NCBI RefSeq assembly: GCF_013337045.2
Contig: NZ_CP118259.1
Span: 248,001 to 312,000 of the forward strand
Length of the DNA stretch: 64,000 nucleotides
Direction of reading: 5' to 3'
DNA from: Agrobacterium vitis
GTDB lineage: Bacteria; Pseudomonadota; Alphaproteobacteria; Rhizobiales; Rhizobiaceae
The notes beneath the pieces were generated by a model. That model was given only the letters and a program-made list of their open reading frames with translations. It ran no database searches and was not told the DNA's origin. Below, piece after piece: positions 35,812-44,565 of the stretch. The first letter of the stretch is position 1. Every line of letters begins with the position of its first letter. The position numbers were made by a program, and so were the translations under genes.

Positions 35812-37902
35812 ATGGCGCAAGCACCGACGACCTCACTTCCGACAATTGCCAATAATCGCGGCCGAGAAATCGGCTTTGCCATGGGCATTGTCGCTATTCT
35901 CTGCATTCTCTTTCTGCCGATCCCACCCTTCCTGATCGATATGGGGCTGGCGTTTTCCATTGCCCTTTCCGTTCTGATCCTGATGGTATCGCTCTGGATA
36001 CAACGGCCGCTGGATTTCTCCTCTTTTCCGACCATTCTGCTGATTTCGACCATGGTGCGCCTGTCGCTGAATATCGCGACGACGCGGGTTATCCTGTCGC
36101 ATGGTCATCAGGGTCATGATGCGGCCGGCAGCGTCATTGCCGGCTTTGCCAACCTGGTCATGTCCGGCGATTTCGTGATCGGTCTGATCGTGTTTGCCAT
36201 CCTGGTCACCGTCAACTTCATCGTCATCACCAAGGGTGCCACCCGTATCGCGGAAGTGGGCGCTCGCTTCACGTTGGATGCCATTCCCGGCAAGCAGATG
36301 GCGATCGATGCCGATCTCTCGGCGGGTATCATCGAGGAAAGCGAAGCTCAACGCCGGCGCAAAGAACTGGAGCAGGAAAGCTCCTTCTTCGGCGCGATGG
36401 ACGGTGCCTCGAAATTCGTGCGCGGCGACGCGGTCGCTGGTCTGATCATCACCGCCATCAATATCGTCGGTGGCATTATCATCGGTTACTTCCGCCATGG
36501 TATGCCTATCAGCGAAGCAGCCGATGTGTTCGTCAAGCTCTCGGTGGGCGATGGTCTGGTCTCGCAGATCCCCGCTCTGATCGTCTCGCTCGCTGCCGGC
36601 CTGCTCGTCACCCGTGGCGGCAATGCCGGGTCCACGGACGAAGCTGTCATCAACCAGTTGAGCGGCTATCCGCGTGCGTTGTCGGTTGCTTCTGGCCTGA
36701 TGTTCCTTCTGGCGATCATTCCGGGTCTGCCCTTGCTGCCCTTCGTGATCCTGGGCGGTCTCATGGCATTCGGTAGCTGGTACATTCCCCGTCAGGTGGA
36801 AGCCGTGAACCTTGCCAAGCGGCAAGTCGAGGAAAAGAAGGTCATTCAGAACAAGGAAGCCGAAAAGGATTCGGTCAAGAGCGTGCTGAAAACCTCAGAG
36901 ATCGAGCTGGCGCTCGGCAAGCTGGTTTCGACCCGACTGCTTGGCTCGCATCAGGAACTTGCTTTCCGCGTCGGCAAGATGCGCAAGAAATTCGCCAGCC
37001 AATACGGTTTTGTCGTGCCTGAAATCAAGGTGACGGATGATATCGGCATCCCGGACAAATCCTATCATATTCGGGTCCATGGCACGACCATCGCCTCGAA
37101 CCTGTTGCGGGTTGGCGAAGTGCTTGTTGTCACCGGCAATGGCCGCAAGCCGCGCATTCCCGGTGACGAAATTCGCGAACCGGCCTTTGGCATGCCAGCC
37201 GTCTCGATCATGGAAGCCTTTACCGAAGACTTGAAGCGCGAAGGCTTTCATCCGATCGACAATGTCTCTGTCGTACTGACCCATTTGAGCGAGGTTATCC
37301 GCAACAATCTGCCTCAGCTCTTGTCCTATAAGGACGTGAAAATCCTGATCGATCGGCTCGATCCTGAATATAAGAAGCTGGCAGATGAAATCTGCTCCTC
37401 GCATATGTCCTATTCAGGCTTGCAAGCCGTGTTGAAACTGTTGTTGGCCGAACGGGTGTCGATCCGTAACCTGCATCTGATCCTCGAGGCTGTGGCAGAA
37501 CTGGCGCCGCATGTGCGCAAGACCGAGCAGATCGTTGAGCATGTGCGTGTGCGCATGGCTCAGCAATTGTGCGGCGATCTGACCGACAATGGCGTGCTGC
37601 GGGTCCTGCGATTGGGCAGCAAATGGGATCTGGTCTTCCATCAGGCCCTGAAGCGCGACAACAAGGGTGAGGTTGTCGAATTCGATATCGACCCGCGTTC
37701 GCTGGAAGAGTTCAGCGAGCAGGCAAGCCGGGTTATCCGTGAATTCATGGACCGCGGCCTGCCTTTCGTGCTTGTCACGTCGCCGGAAACGCGGTCTTAT
37801 GTGCGCATGATTATTGAACGCTTGTTTGCAACCTTGCCGGTGCTGTCACATGTCGAATTGGCCAAAGGCATCGAAATCAAGATCCTGGGATCGATTTCAT
37901 GA
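35812..37902 (+). CDS. flhA: Flagellar export-gate protein FlhA
   Basis: 696 residues, the standard FlhA size. About eight membrane helices lie in the first 330 residues. The FHIPEP signature region is present ([52 protein letters not shown]), and a large cytoplasmic domain follows. FlhA docks chaperone-substrate complexes and carries export energy coupling. I prefer ATG 35812. ATG 35800, four codons earlier, directly abuts the GAAGAG stretch and has no spacing for a ribosome site. The stop overlaps the fliR start (ATGA). Confidence 0.96.
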   Translation: MAQAPTTSLPTIANNRGREIGFAMGIVAILCILFLPIPPFLIDMGLAFSIALSVLILMVSLWIQRPLDFSSFPTILLISTMVRLSLNIATTRVILSHGHQGHDAAGSVIAGFANLVMSGDFVIGLIVFAILVTVNFIVITKGATRIAEVGARFTLDAIPGKQMAIDADLSAGIIEESEAQRRRKELEQESSFFGAMDGASKFVRGDAVAGLIITAINIVGGIIIGYFRHGMPISEAADVFVKLSVGDGLVSQIPALIVSLAAGLLVTRGGNAGSTDEAVINQLSGYPRALSVASGLMFLLAIIPGLPLLPFVILGGLMAFGSWYIPRQVEAVNLAKRQVEEKKVIQNKEAEKDSVKSVLKTSEIELALGKLVSTRLLGSHQELAFRVGKMRKKFASQYGFVVPEIKVTDDIGIPDKSYHIRVHGTTIASNLLRVGEVLVVTGNGRKPRIPGDEIREPAFGMPAVSIMEAFTEDLKREGFHPIDNVSVVLTHLSEVIRNNLPQLLSYKDVKILIDRLDPEYKKLADEICSSHMSYSGLQAVLKLLLAERVSIRNLHLILEAVAELAPHVRKTEQIVEHVRVRMAQQLCGDLTDNGVLRVLRLGSKWDLVFHQALKRDNKGEVVEFDIDPRSLEEFSEQASRVIREFMDRGLPFVLVTSPETRSYVRMIIERLFATLPVLSHVELAKGIEIKILGSIS

Positions 37903-38651
37903 TCACTGATCCGCAAGGATCGGTATTGGCTCTGTTCCTGGTGTTTTGCCGTATCGGTTCCTGTTTCATGACCATGCCGGGTTTTGCGTCCTCGCGCATT
38001 CCCACCCAGATCCGCCTGTTGGTCGCGGTCGCGGTCTCCATTGCTTGCACGCCGCTTGTCTGGGATACCGTGTATCCCAAGGTGAGCAGTGGCGGCTCCA
38101 TTTTTGTCGCGTTGATCTTTACGGAAACGCTGATCGGCGCGGTCTTTGGTCTGATTACCCGATTTTTCACGCTGGGCCTGCAATTTGCCGGTGCGATTTT
38201 GACGATGATGATCGGTTTCAACAGCACCGCCACGGCGGATGTTCTGGAAGACGGTGCCGAAAACCAGATGACCAACATGATCAGTTTTTGCGGGCTGATG
38301 ATGTTGTTCATGATGGATTTTCACCATGTCATCTTCCGGGCGCTGATCGACAGCTATACGGTTATGCCGATGGGCGGCGTGCCCGATACCCAGAAGATGC
38401 TGATAACACTGACGGATACCGCCTCGCGGACCTATATGCTGATGCTGCGGCTTTCCAGCCCCTTCATCATCTATGGCCTGATGTTCAATCTCGGCGTCGG
38501 CCTGGTCAACAAGTTGGCACCGCAGATCCCGGTCTACTACATCTCCACCCCCTATCTTATCACCGGGGGAATGCTGCTCGTTTATTGGTCGATCGGGGTG
38601 ATGATGCGCCAGTTTGCCGATGCTTTCATACCGATCTTTCTGGGGCATTAG
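37899..38651 (+). CDS. fliR: Flagellar export-gate protein FliR
   Basis: 250 residues with about six membrane segments. Family blocks include [40 protein letters not shown] ([12 protein letters not shown]) and [20 protein letters not shown] ([11 protein letters not shown]). FliR is the third subunit of the export pore. Start set by ATGA overlap with flhA. Confidence 0.95.
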   Translation: MITDPQGSVLALFLVFCRIGSCFMTMPGFASSRIPTQIRLLVAVAVSIACTPLVWDTVYPKVSSGGSIFVALIFTETLIGAVFGLITRFFTLGLQFAGAILTMMIGFNSTATADVLEDGAENQMTNMISFCGLMMLFMMDFHHVIFRALIDSYTVMPMGGVPDTQKMLITLTDTASRTYMLMLRLSSPFIIYGLMFNLGVGLVNKLAPQIPVYYISTPYLITGGMLLVYWSIGVMMRQFADAFIPIFLGH

Positions 38652-38674
38652 AGTCTATCAGGGAAGACTGGAAT

Positions 38675-38807
38675 GCGATTTTGCGTCCGGAAATGCGTAA
38701 AACAAAGAGCATTTCCAGCAAAAGTGTTGCGCGGTTTTGCGCCGGGAAATGCTTAAATAAGAGAGAGTTAGAGATTTTTCATCCTTCAAAAGCGAAGATG
38801 CTCTAAC
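38675..38807. repeat. Composite intergenic repeat after fliR
   Basis: Two direct copies of a 27-base unit (GCGATTTTGCGTCCGGAAAT at 38675, GCGGTTTTGCGCCGGGAAAT at 38732, each continuing GC-TAAA) flank an inverted GCATTTCC (38710-38717), so GGAAATGC/GCATTTCC hairpins can form. A further hairpin, GTTAGAG...CATC with GATG...CTCTAAC, occupies 38767-38807. Mosaics of this kind are common between rhizobial genes. Confidence 0.6.
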
Positions 38808-38879
38808 ATGAGAGGGGCGCTGACATGACAGAGCCAGGGATACCAGGGATGAGTGCGATGCTCTCGATGAGGCCGTGTC

Positions 38880-39293
38880 ATGGGACCCGATAAGAAATCC
38901 AAGAAATTGAAGCGGCTGGTGGCTGTGCAGCGGCATTTGGAAAAGATCGCCGAGAACGATCTCGTCGAGACCGCGCGCCAGCGCCAGGAAATTGCCGCCG
39001 GCCTCGAACGGGTGATCGAGGCGCTGGGTTCGATGGACCCGGTGCATAGGCTGTTTGCCCAATCCTATGCGGATCGCTTCGACCGGCTTTCGGGCGATGA
39101 CCGACGCATGGCCGATGTGCAGCGGGTGCAGGAAAACAAGGTTCTGCGCCAGCGCACCAAGGCGGAACGGCTGCAAGACAAGATGATTGAGGCGCGCGGA
39201 CACGAGGATCGCGAGGCCGAGGACGAAGCGCTTCAGGATCTGATTGACCTGACATTTGCCACACCAGCCTCCAGCAAGCTTCACGAGAGATAG
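38880..39293 (+). CDS. FliJ-like coiled-coil protein
   Basis: 137 residues, highly charged and almost wholly helical, without membrane segment: KKSKKLKRLVAVQRHLEKIA, LVETARQRQEIAAGLERVIE, VLRQRTKAERLQDKMIEARG. FliJ is a coiled-coil protein of about 147 residues that links FliI and FlhA. Size, charge, heptad-like pattern and position at the end of the export-gate block fit, and no other FliJ is visible. Similarity is by pattern only, so the call is tentative. It overlaps or abuts the FlgJ-like gene. Confidence 0.55.
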   Translation: MGPDKKSKKLKRLVAVQRHLEKIAENDLVETARQRQEIAAGLERVIEALGSMDPVHRLFAQSYADRFDRLSGDDRRMADVQRVQENKVLRQRTKAERLQDKMIEARGHEDREAEDEALQDLIDLTFATPASSKLHER

Positions 39294-39325
39294 TGGTTCC
39301 AGTTGATTTTCAGGGAACGAACACC

Positions 39326-39925
39326 GTGGCTATTTCTCCTCCAAGCGATCTTGTTATGGATGTTGTGCGGGCGGCCGAACCGTCTGCCATGGCAGAGGCC
39401 CAGCAAAGGCTGCAATCGGCACGCGCCAGCGTGCAGGCCGCCAGCCTGAACGAAAAAAGCGCCGGTTTCGAAGTGGCGATGAACACTTTGAACGACGGCG
39501 CATCCACCAAGGCAGGGTTGGCCAATCGCGCCACCAATACGATCAAGGCGAGCGATATTCCCAAGCCTTACCGGCAATATGAAGGTATCGTGTTGCAGAA
39601 TTTCATTTCCAACATGCTGCCCAAGGATAGTGAAGCTGTTTTTGGCAAGGGCAATGCCGGTGAAATCTGGAAAAGCATGATGGCCGAGCAGATCGGCAAT
39701 ACCATTTCCGAGCGTGGTGGCGTTGGCATTGCCAAGCAGATGTATGCCGATGAAATGGCGAAATTGCGGGGCAAGGGCGCCCAGAACGCCACAACAGACC
39801 CCTCTCAGCAGAACATGGCGCAGATGCGGCTTGACGAGATCGAGCGCAAGTCACTCGGCCTTGCGGGTTCCGATGAGGCAACTGACACGGTGAAGGTGCC
39901 CTTCTCTGGCGCAGCCACAGTCTGA
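39326..39925 (+). CDS. FlgJ-like rod-binding protein without muramidase domain
   Basis: 199 residues. Contains the rod-binding block of the FlgJ N-terminal half: YRQYEGIVLQNFISNMLPKD, then MMAEQIGNTISERGGVGIAK. The C-terminal muramidase domain of enteric FlgJ is absent, as in most alphaproteobacteria; the separate transglycosylase at 28450 can replace it. I chose GTG 39326 because AGGGAA lies 8 bases upstream. A GTG at 39293 overlapping the previous stop would add 11 residues. Confidence 0.85.
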   Translation: MAISPPSDLVMDVVRAAEPSAMAEAQQRLQSARASVQAASLNEKSAGFEVAMNTLNDGASTKAGLANRATNTIKASDIPKPYRQYEGIVLQNFISNMLPKDSEAVFGKGNAGEIWKSMMAEQIGNTISERGGVGIAKQMYADEMAKLRGKGAQNATTDPSQQNMAQMRLDEIERKSLGLAGSDEATDTVKVPFSGAATV

Positions 39926-40099
39926 TCTTATCGCCTTGAGGCACGCAGTTTGTAGCAGTGCACGATTATCCCCCATCCCTTGGGATGCCTGCCTTGCGAC
40001 TGGGCTCAACATAAAAATATGCGCAGATTAAAAAGTGACATCAGCCCCGGCGCCACAGCGCAGGCGCTTGGCGGTCGGAATTCAAGGAACAGATTTTTC

Positions 40100-40465
40100 A
40101 TGGAACATGTGTCCAACGACTACCGGATCAAGACCGTTCTCGGTCGTCTCGAAATGATTGTCGACAACGAAAATCATCGAATCGGCAAGGATCCGCAGTT
40201 TGATTTCAAGGTCTCGAACGCCCACAAAAGCCGCTGCCTTTACGAACTGACAATGTTGTTTCGCGATACCGATCCCAAGGAAATTGCCATCAATTATGTC
40301 GAGCAGATGCATGGGCTGAAGAAAAAGCTGGCCTTGAACGCAAGACGAGTCGAGGCACATCTGGATGCCGTGCGCGCGGTGGCCGATATTCTGCGCAGCG
40401 CTGTTCAGGATGCCGATAATGATGGTACCTATTCCCAGGAACAGTTTCTCTACAGAGAAAATTAA
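40100..40465 (+). CDS. FlgN-like export chaperone candidate
   Basis: 121 residues, helical and soluble. The pattern LGRLEMIVDNENHRIGKDPQ, then AHKSRCLYELTMLFR, and a C-terminal NARRVEAHLDAVRAVADILR followed by DGTYS, resembles FlgN. FlgN has a long helical hairpin ending in a conserved Asn/His-rich helix and a short YG-like tail. FlgN chaperones FlgK and FlgL, both encoded here. The ATG at 40100 has AAGGAAC upstream. The stop overlaps the next start by one base (TAATG). Assignment by pattern and context only. Confidence 0.55.
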   Translation: MEHVSNDYRIKTVLGRLEMIVDNENHRIGKDPQFDFKVSNAHKSRCLYELTMLFRDTDPKEIAINYVEQMHGLKKKLALNARRVEAHLDAVRAVADILRSAVQDADNDGTYSQEQFLYREN

Positions 40466-40995
40466 TGGTCAAGATTGTCATTGCCGGCGTATGGGCCTGC
40501 ATCGTCGCTCTCGTCGCCGTTTACTTTTCCATCCAGGTGGCCACCGCGCCACCGCCGGTCGAAGAGGTCAAGGCGCCGCCGACTGAAGTGGTGCGCGGAG
40601 AAGCCATCACTGTGCCATTTCTCGAAAATGGTAAGGTGAAAGGCTATTTCATTGGCCGGTTCTCCTTCATGGTCGACAAGGAAAAAGCTGGCGCCATGCA
40701 GATGCCGATGACGGAGCTGATGACAGACCAATTGTTTACCTTGCTGGTCGGCAATTCGATGGTTGATCTGTCGAAATCGACCAAGCTCGATGTTGACGGT
40801 TTCAAGCAGGCCATCAAGACCGGCATCAACAAACGCCTCGGCAGCGATGTCATCAATGACGTGCTGATCGAGCAGCTTGACTTCCTCGGCAAGGACGATA
40901 TCCGCGAAGGTGGTGGCGGCAAGCCGAAGCTGCTGCCAGCGGTCAAGATCGTTGAAGGAGAGAAGGCCCCGGAAGGTGCCGCGCCTGCACATTGA
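40465..40995 (+). CDS. FliL-like membrane protein (second copy)
   Basis: 176 residues. An N-terminal membrane helix (about 4-24), a Pro-rich linker (APPPVEEVKAPPTEV) and a periplasmic domain with the FliL layout: a beta strand GKVKGYFIGRFSFMV, two helices MTELMTDQLFTLLVGNSMVD and FKQAIKTGINKRLGSDVIND, then the final strand VLIEQLDFL. It is coupled to the FlgN-like gene. A true FliL is at 14937, so this would be a second, diverged member or a protein of the same fold. Confidence 0.6.
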   Translation: MVKIVIAGVWACIVALVAVYFSIQVATAPPPVEEVKAPPTEVVRGEAITVPFLENGKVKGYFIGRFSFMVDKEKAGAMQMPMTELMTDQLFTLLVGNSMVDLSKSTKLDVDGFKQAIKTGINKRLGSDVINDVLIEQLDFLGKDDIREGGGGKPKLLPAVKIVEGEKAPEGAAPAH

Positions 40996-41251
40996 TACGA
41001 ACGGCCATTGAAGATGGCAGTTGGTACTCCGGTTTCGACTATTTCAAGCGTTTGATGCATTGAGATATTCGAAATCCTTTGAGGGCGAGGATGGGGTTCA
41101 CATCTTCGCGCCTTCTTATGAGAGACATGGCTGGAGCAATCGCGGTAAACGAAGTATAAACGAAAAGCCTGTATTTCTAGCGGGCTACTTAAGCCGGATT
41201 TTATGCCTGCCTGTTATTCTGCGCATGGTTTCAATCTGGCTTGTCATGTTT

Positions 41252-42181
41252 ATGAACACAGTTACCACGCGCAAAGCCCCTGTCGCAGATGCTGATGAAC
41301 AGATCAGCACGGCGCGCCTTATTCATAGGGTTCGCCAGGATCTGGCCGGAGACTGGGGTCGCCTCCATCATGATGATGAGTTCCACCCGATGAACCTGAT
41401 TTCAACCGCAGAGCAGATTGCCCCGAAAAAGATCCTGTTTGGCATGCCGATCTTCGATCTTTCCTGGGTTTCCGGCCTCAGCCTGATCGCTCAATATGCG
41501 GCAACGCCTGGCGCGCATGCGCAGGTTTCCTTCCTGAATGCCAACAATATCAACATCATGCTGAAGGATGCCGCCTATCGCGATGTCCTTAAAACGCATA
41601 TCGTTCTGCCTGATGGGATCGGCATGGATCTGGCGGCGAGCATCTTCGACGGCGAGCCCTTTGCGGCCAATCTGAACGGCACGGATTTCGTGCCTGCGCT
41701 GTTTACCTATATGGAAGAGCCGCGCCGCATCGGCCTGATCGGCGCAAAGCCCGGCGTGCTCGCCGGTGCTGTCGCCCGTTTCCGCAAACATGCCCCGTGG
41801 CACGAGTTCGTCCCGGTGGCCGATGGCTTTTTTGACAATGAGGAACTGCCAATCATCCTGGAACGGCTGGCGGCCGCGAAGATTGATGTGCTGCTGGTCG
41901 GTATGGGAACGCCGTTACAGGAAAAATGGATCGCCGAGCATATCAAGCCAGACCATGCGCGGGTGGTGTTCGGGGTCGGCGCGCTGTTTGATTTCGTGTC
42001 CGGCACCATGCCGCGTGCGCCTCGGTGGATGCGCAAAATCCGCTGCGAATGGCTTTACCGGCTGACGCGCGAGCCGAGCCGGTTGTGGCGGCGTTATCTG
42101 ATCGGTATTCCGGTCTTCCTCTTGCATGTGCTGCGCTTCAAGTTGTCGGCCCGCCGCGACAGGGCTTCTGCCGAGCAATGA
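41252..42181 (+). CDS. WecG/TagA/CpsF-family glycosyltransferase
   Basis: 309 residues. Family blocks: FLNANNINIMLKDAAYRDVL, LPDGIGMDLAASIFDGEPFA then NLNGTDFVPAL, IDVLLVGMGTPLQEKWIAEH, VVFGVGALFDFVSGTMPRAP, and WLYRLTREPSRLWRRYLIGI. These enzymes transfer N-acetylmannosamine-type sugars in surface polysaccharide synthesis. The start is uncertain: ATG 41252 (MNTVTTRKAPVADADEQ) gives the usual N terminus, while 41225 and 41246 are in frame. It is unrelated to flagella by sequence and marks the end of the motility cluster. Confidence 0.88.
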   Translation: MNTVTTRKAPVADADEQISTARLIHRVRQDLAGDWGRLHHDDEFHPMNLISTAEQIAPKKILFGMPIFDLSWVSGLSLIAQYAATPGAHAQVSFLNANNINIMLKDAAYRDVLKTHIVLPDGIGMDLAASIFDGEPFAANLNGTDFVPALFTYMEEPRRIGLIGAKPGVLAGAVARFRKHAPWHEFVPVADGFFDNEELPIILERLAAAKIDVLLVGMGTPLQEKWIAEHIKPDHARVVFGVGALFDFVSGTMPRAPRWMRKIRCEWLYRLTREPSRLWRRYLIGIPVFLLHVLRFKLSARRDRASAEQ

Positions 42182-42325
42182 TGGCGTTGATCGCGACCAT
42201 GCCAAATTTTGATCCGAATTACTGGTTTTGCATTTTGAAAGCGGAGACGGGAATGGTAGCTACCATTCATTCCCCCATGAGCCGGTAGACCGGCTCCTAT
42301 CGCTTTCAGCAAGAGGAAACCAGAC

Positions 42326-43225
42326 GTGGCAACGGTGATTGACGGAAAACAGGTCGCGGCATCGGTCATTGAGGCCGTCAGGATCAGTTCCGAGGCATTC
42401 GAAAGAGACAGCGGCCAGAAGGTCGGTCTTGCCGTGATCATCGTCGGCGATGATCCGGCCAGCCACGCCTATGTCGGGTCCAAGGGCCGGATGGCCAAGC
42501 AATGCGGCTTTAATTCGGTTCAGCATACCTTGCCGGAGGAGACCAGCCAGCAGCAATTGTTGGATCTTGTGGCGAGCCTCAATGCCGATCCAGACATTCA
42601 TGGCATCCTCGTCCAATTGCCACTGCCCAAGCATTTCGACAGCGAGGCGGTCATCCAGTCCATCCTGCCGGAAAAGGACGTGGATGGACTGCATGTGGTC
42701 AATGCCGGCAAGCTGGCGACCGGTGATCTCGAAACCGGGCTGATTTCCTGCACGCCCGCAGGTGCCATGCTGCTGGTGCGCCAGATCCATGGGGCTGATC
42801 TTTCCGGTCTGAATGCGCTGGTGATTGGTCGTTCCAACCTGTTCGGCAAGCCGATGGGCCAATTGCTGCTCAACGCCAATGCAACCGTGACCATGGCCCA
42901 TTCCCGCAGCCGCGATTTGGCCTCCCTGGCCCGCCAGGCCGATATTCTGGTGGCAGCGGTCGGACGAGCTGAAATGGTCAAGGCCGATTGGGTGAAAGAG
43001 GGCGCGACCGTGATCGACGTCGGCATCAACCGCGTCGCCGCCCCTGAAAAAGGCGAGGGCAAGACCAAACTGGTCGGCGATGTCGCCTTTACAGACTGCG
43101 CGCAAAAGGCGGGTGCCATCACTCCCGTTCCCGGCGGCGTCGGCCCGATGACCATCGCCATGCTGATGGCCAATACGGTGATTGCGGCCTATCGTGGCGC
43201 AGGCAAGCAGCCGCCGAAATTCTGA
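42326..43225 (+). CDS. folD: Methylenetetrahydrofolate dehydrogenase/cyclohydrolase FolD
   Basis: 299 residues. Bifunctional enzyme of one-carbon metabolism that interconverts methylene-THF, methenyl-THF and formyl-THF. Motifs: [15 protein letters not shown] with the catalytic Lys, [13 protein letters not shown], the NADP-binding [20 protein letters not shown], and the C-terminal [14 protein letters not shown]. The preceding 144 bases contain no gene. It converges on aglR with a 1-base gap. Confidence 0.97.
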   Translation: MATVIDGKQVAASVIEAVRISSEAFERDSGQKVGLAVIIVGDDPASHAYVGSKGRMAKQCGFNSVQHTLPEETSQQQLLDLVASLNADPDIHGILVQLPLPKHFDSEAVIQSILPEKDVDGLHVVNAGKLATGDLETGLISCTPAGAMLLVRQIHGADLSGLNALVIGRSNLFGKPMGQLLLNANATVTMAHSRSRDLASLARQADILVAAVGRAEMVKADWVKEGATVIDVGINRVAAPEKGEGKTKLVGDVAFTDCAQKAGAITPVPGGVGPMTIAMLMANTVIAAYRGAGKQPPKF

Positions 43226-43226
43226 G

Positions 43227-44255
43227 TCATTTTCCAGGCGCCGGGCCAGTCGAGGCCCGGATGACCAGTTCAGCCTGCCAGATTTCCTGGAGGGGAGGCC
43301 CCGCCGGGGTCTGGGCTATGTCGGCGATCAGCCGTTGCGCCACCCGCCTTCCAGCATCTCTCAGCGACGAGCGCGTCGTGGTCAGCGGTACGCGGAAATG
43401 TTCCGGCTTTAGCAGCGGCAGATCGTCGTCATGGGCGATCAGCGAAATATCGTGGCCCACCGTCAGCCCGGCATCGTTGATGGCCCGCACAGCCCCAAGC
43501 GCCAACACCGTACTGGCGCAAAGCACTGCCGTTGGACGATCCGGCCCTTGAAGGAGGGCGCTCATTTTCCGGTAGCCCCACTCATCAGTCATCAACGTGT
43601 GGCTGATTGCCTCCGGCGGCAGGCCAAGGCCTGCGGCTGCAAGCGCCTTTTGCGCACCTTGCAATCGGCGCAGGGCGAAATCGAGGTCTGCCGGACCGTT
43701 CAAAAGCGCAAATCGGCGGTGGCCAAGCCCGATCAGCAGCTCCGTTGCTTGCCTGAAGGCGCCTTCATTGTCGATATCGAGATAGGGATAGTCTTCCGGT
43801 ATGCCCTGCGAGCGGCCATGGATGATGAAAGGCACCGAAAGTGATTTCGCCATGGCAATGCGGGGGTCACTGGCCCGGAGATAGGCGAGGTAAAAGGCAT
43901 CCACGGCGCCGCTGCCGACTAGACCGCGAATGGCCTGCTCTTCCGCCTGTGGATGGGCCGGAATGATGACGAAGTGAAATTCATGCTGAAGACAGGTCTC
44001 GGCAAGCCCGCTCTGGAATTCCGCGAAGTGGATGTCGGAGCTGCGTTCCGGGGAAATCGGCATGACCAGCCCGAGTGAACCGGCCTTGCCGGTTGCCAGC
44101 CGCAGGGCCGCGCGGTTTGGCCGATAGCCGGTCTCGGCAGCGGCCTTGGCAACGCGCTGGCGGGTCTCTTCATTGACCTCCGGATAGCCGTTCAACGCCC
44201 GGCTGATCGTCGTCTGCGACAGACCGAGCAGCTGCGACAATTGCTTCAAATTCAC
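43227..44255 (-). CDS. aglR: LacI-family repressor, probable alpha-glucoside regulator AglR
   Basis: 342 residues from the GTG at 44255. N-terminal LacI helix-turn-helix: VNLKQLSQLLGLSQTTISRA (LNGYPEVNEETRQRVAKAA). The periplasmic-binding-like effector domain follows (GSLGLVMPISPERS ... PTAVLCASTVLALGAVRAIN). I chose GTG 44255 because it begins right before the HTH, gives the normal family length and has GGGAG upstream. A much longer frame (to 44669) would run through the promoter. It is divergent from aglE, and two CCAAAGCGCTT operators lie between. By synteny with S. meliloti it is AglR. Confidence 0.9.
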   Translation of the reverse strand: MNLKQLSQLLGLSQTTISRALNGYPEVNEETRQRVAKAAAETGYRPNRAALRLATGKAGSLGLVMPISPERSSDIHFAEFQSGLAETCLQHEFHFVIIPAHPQAEEQAIRGLVGSGAVDAFYLAYLRASDPRIAMAKSLSVPFIIHGRSQGIPEDYPYLDIDNEGAFRQATELLIGLGHRRFALLNGPADLDFALRRLQGAQKALAAAGLGLPPEAISHTLMTDEWGYRKMSALLQGPDRPTAVLCASTVLALGAVRAINDAGLTVGHDISLIAHDDDLPLLKPEHFRVPLTTTRSSLRDAGRRVAQRLIADIAQTPAGPPLQEIWQAELVIRASTGPAPGK

Positions 44256-44291
44256 GAGGCTTATTTCTCCCTTCGCTCGGGTCTCCCGCGC

Positions 44292-44305
44292 CCAAAGCGC
44301 TTGCA
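44292..44305. promoter_or_regulatory. Probable AglR operator 1
   Basis: CCAAAGCGCTTGCA shares CCAAAGCGCTT with operator 2 and is LacI-type in symmetry around CG. It lies about 40 bases before the aglR start, suited to autoregulation. Confidence 0.55.
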
Positions 44306-44460
44306 AATTATCAGCAGAGGCGCGGGCTGCAAATCGAAAATCTATTTTTAAACCCAATCCCTTTCCCAAACCGGTCGCTGCTCCATTTTTAAGGAGACAG
44401 AATGGTTTCGTCTTTTTGAAAAGGCTTGACTCTGCCACGAGCAATGGAGATGTTTGCCCA

Positions 44461-44474
44461 CCAAAGCGCTTTGG
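44461..44474. promoter_or_regulatory. Probable AglR operator 2
   Basis: CCAAAGCGCTTTGG is a perfect 14-base palindrome with central CG, the standard form of LacI-family operators. It lies about 90 bases upstream of the aglE start. TTGACT (44426-44431) could be the -35 element of the aglE promoter, which would place the operator over the start of transcription. Confidence 0.7.
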
Positions 44475-44565
44475 AAGCTGGATGATGGCGATGGCAGGAT
44501 CGTCCCAGCTCGGGAAACAGGCCATGGAAACAGACGTTGGGATATTGAATAAAGGGAGGACTTTC

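Noticed and set aside
39293..39325. Upstream GTG start of the FlgJ-like gene
   Set aside because: Possible by overlap with the previous stop, but AGGGAA is placed for the GTG at 39326.
41021..41251. N-terminal extension of the WecG-type enzyme
   Set aside because: The extra 77 residues do not resemble the family and would be unusual; three later ATGs are available.
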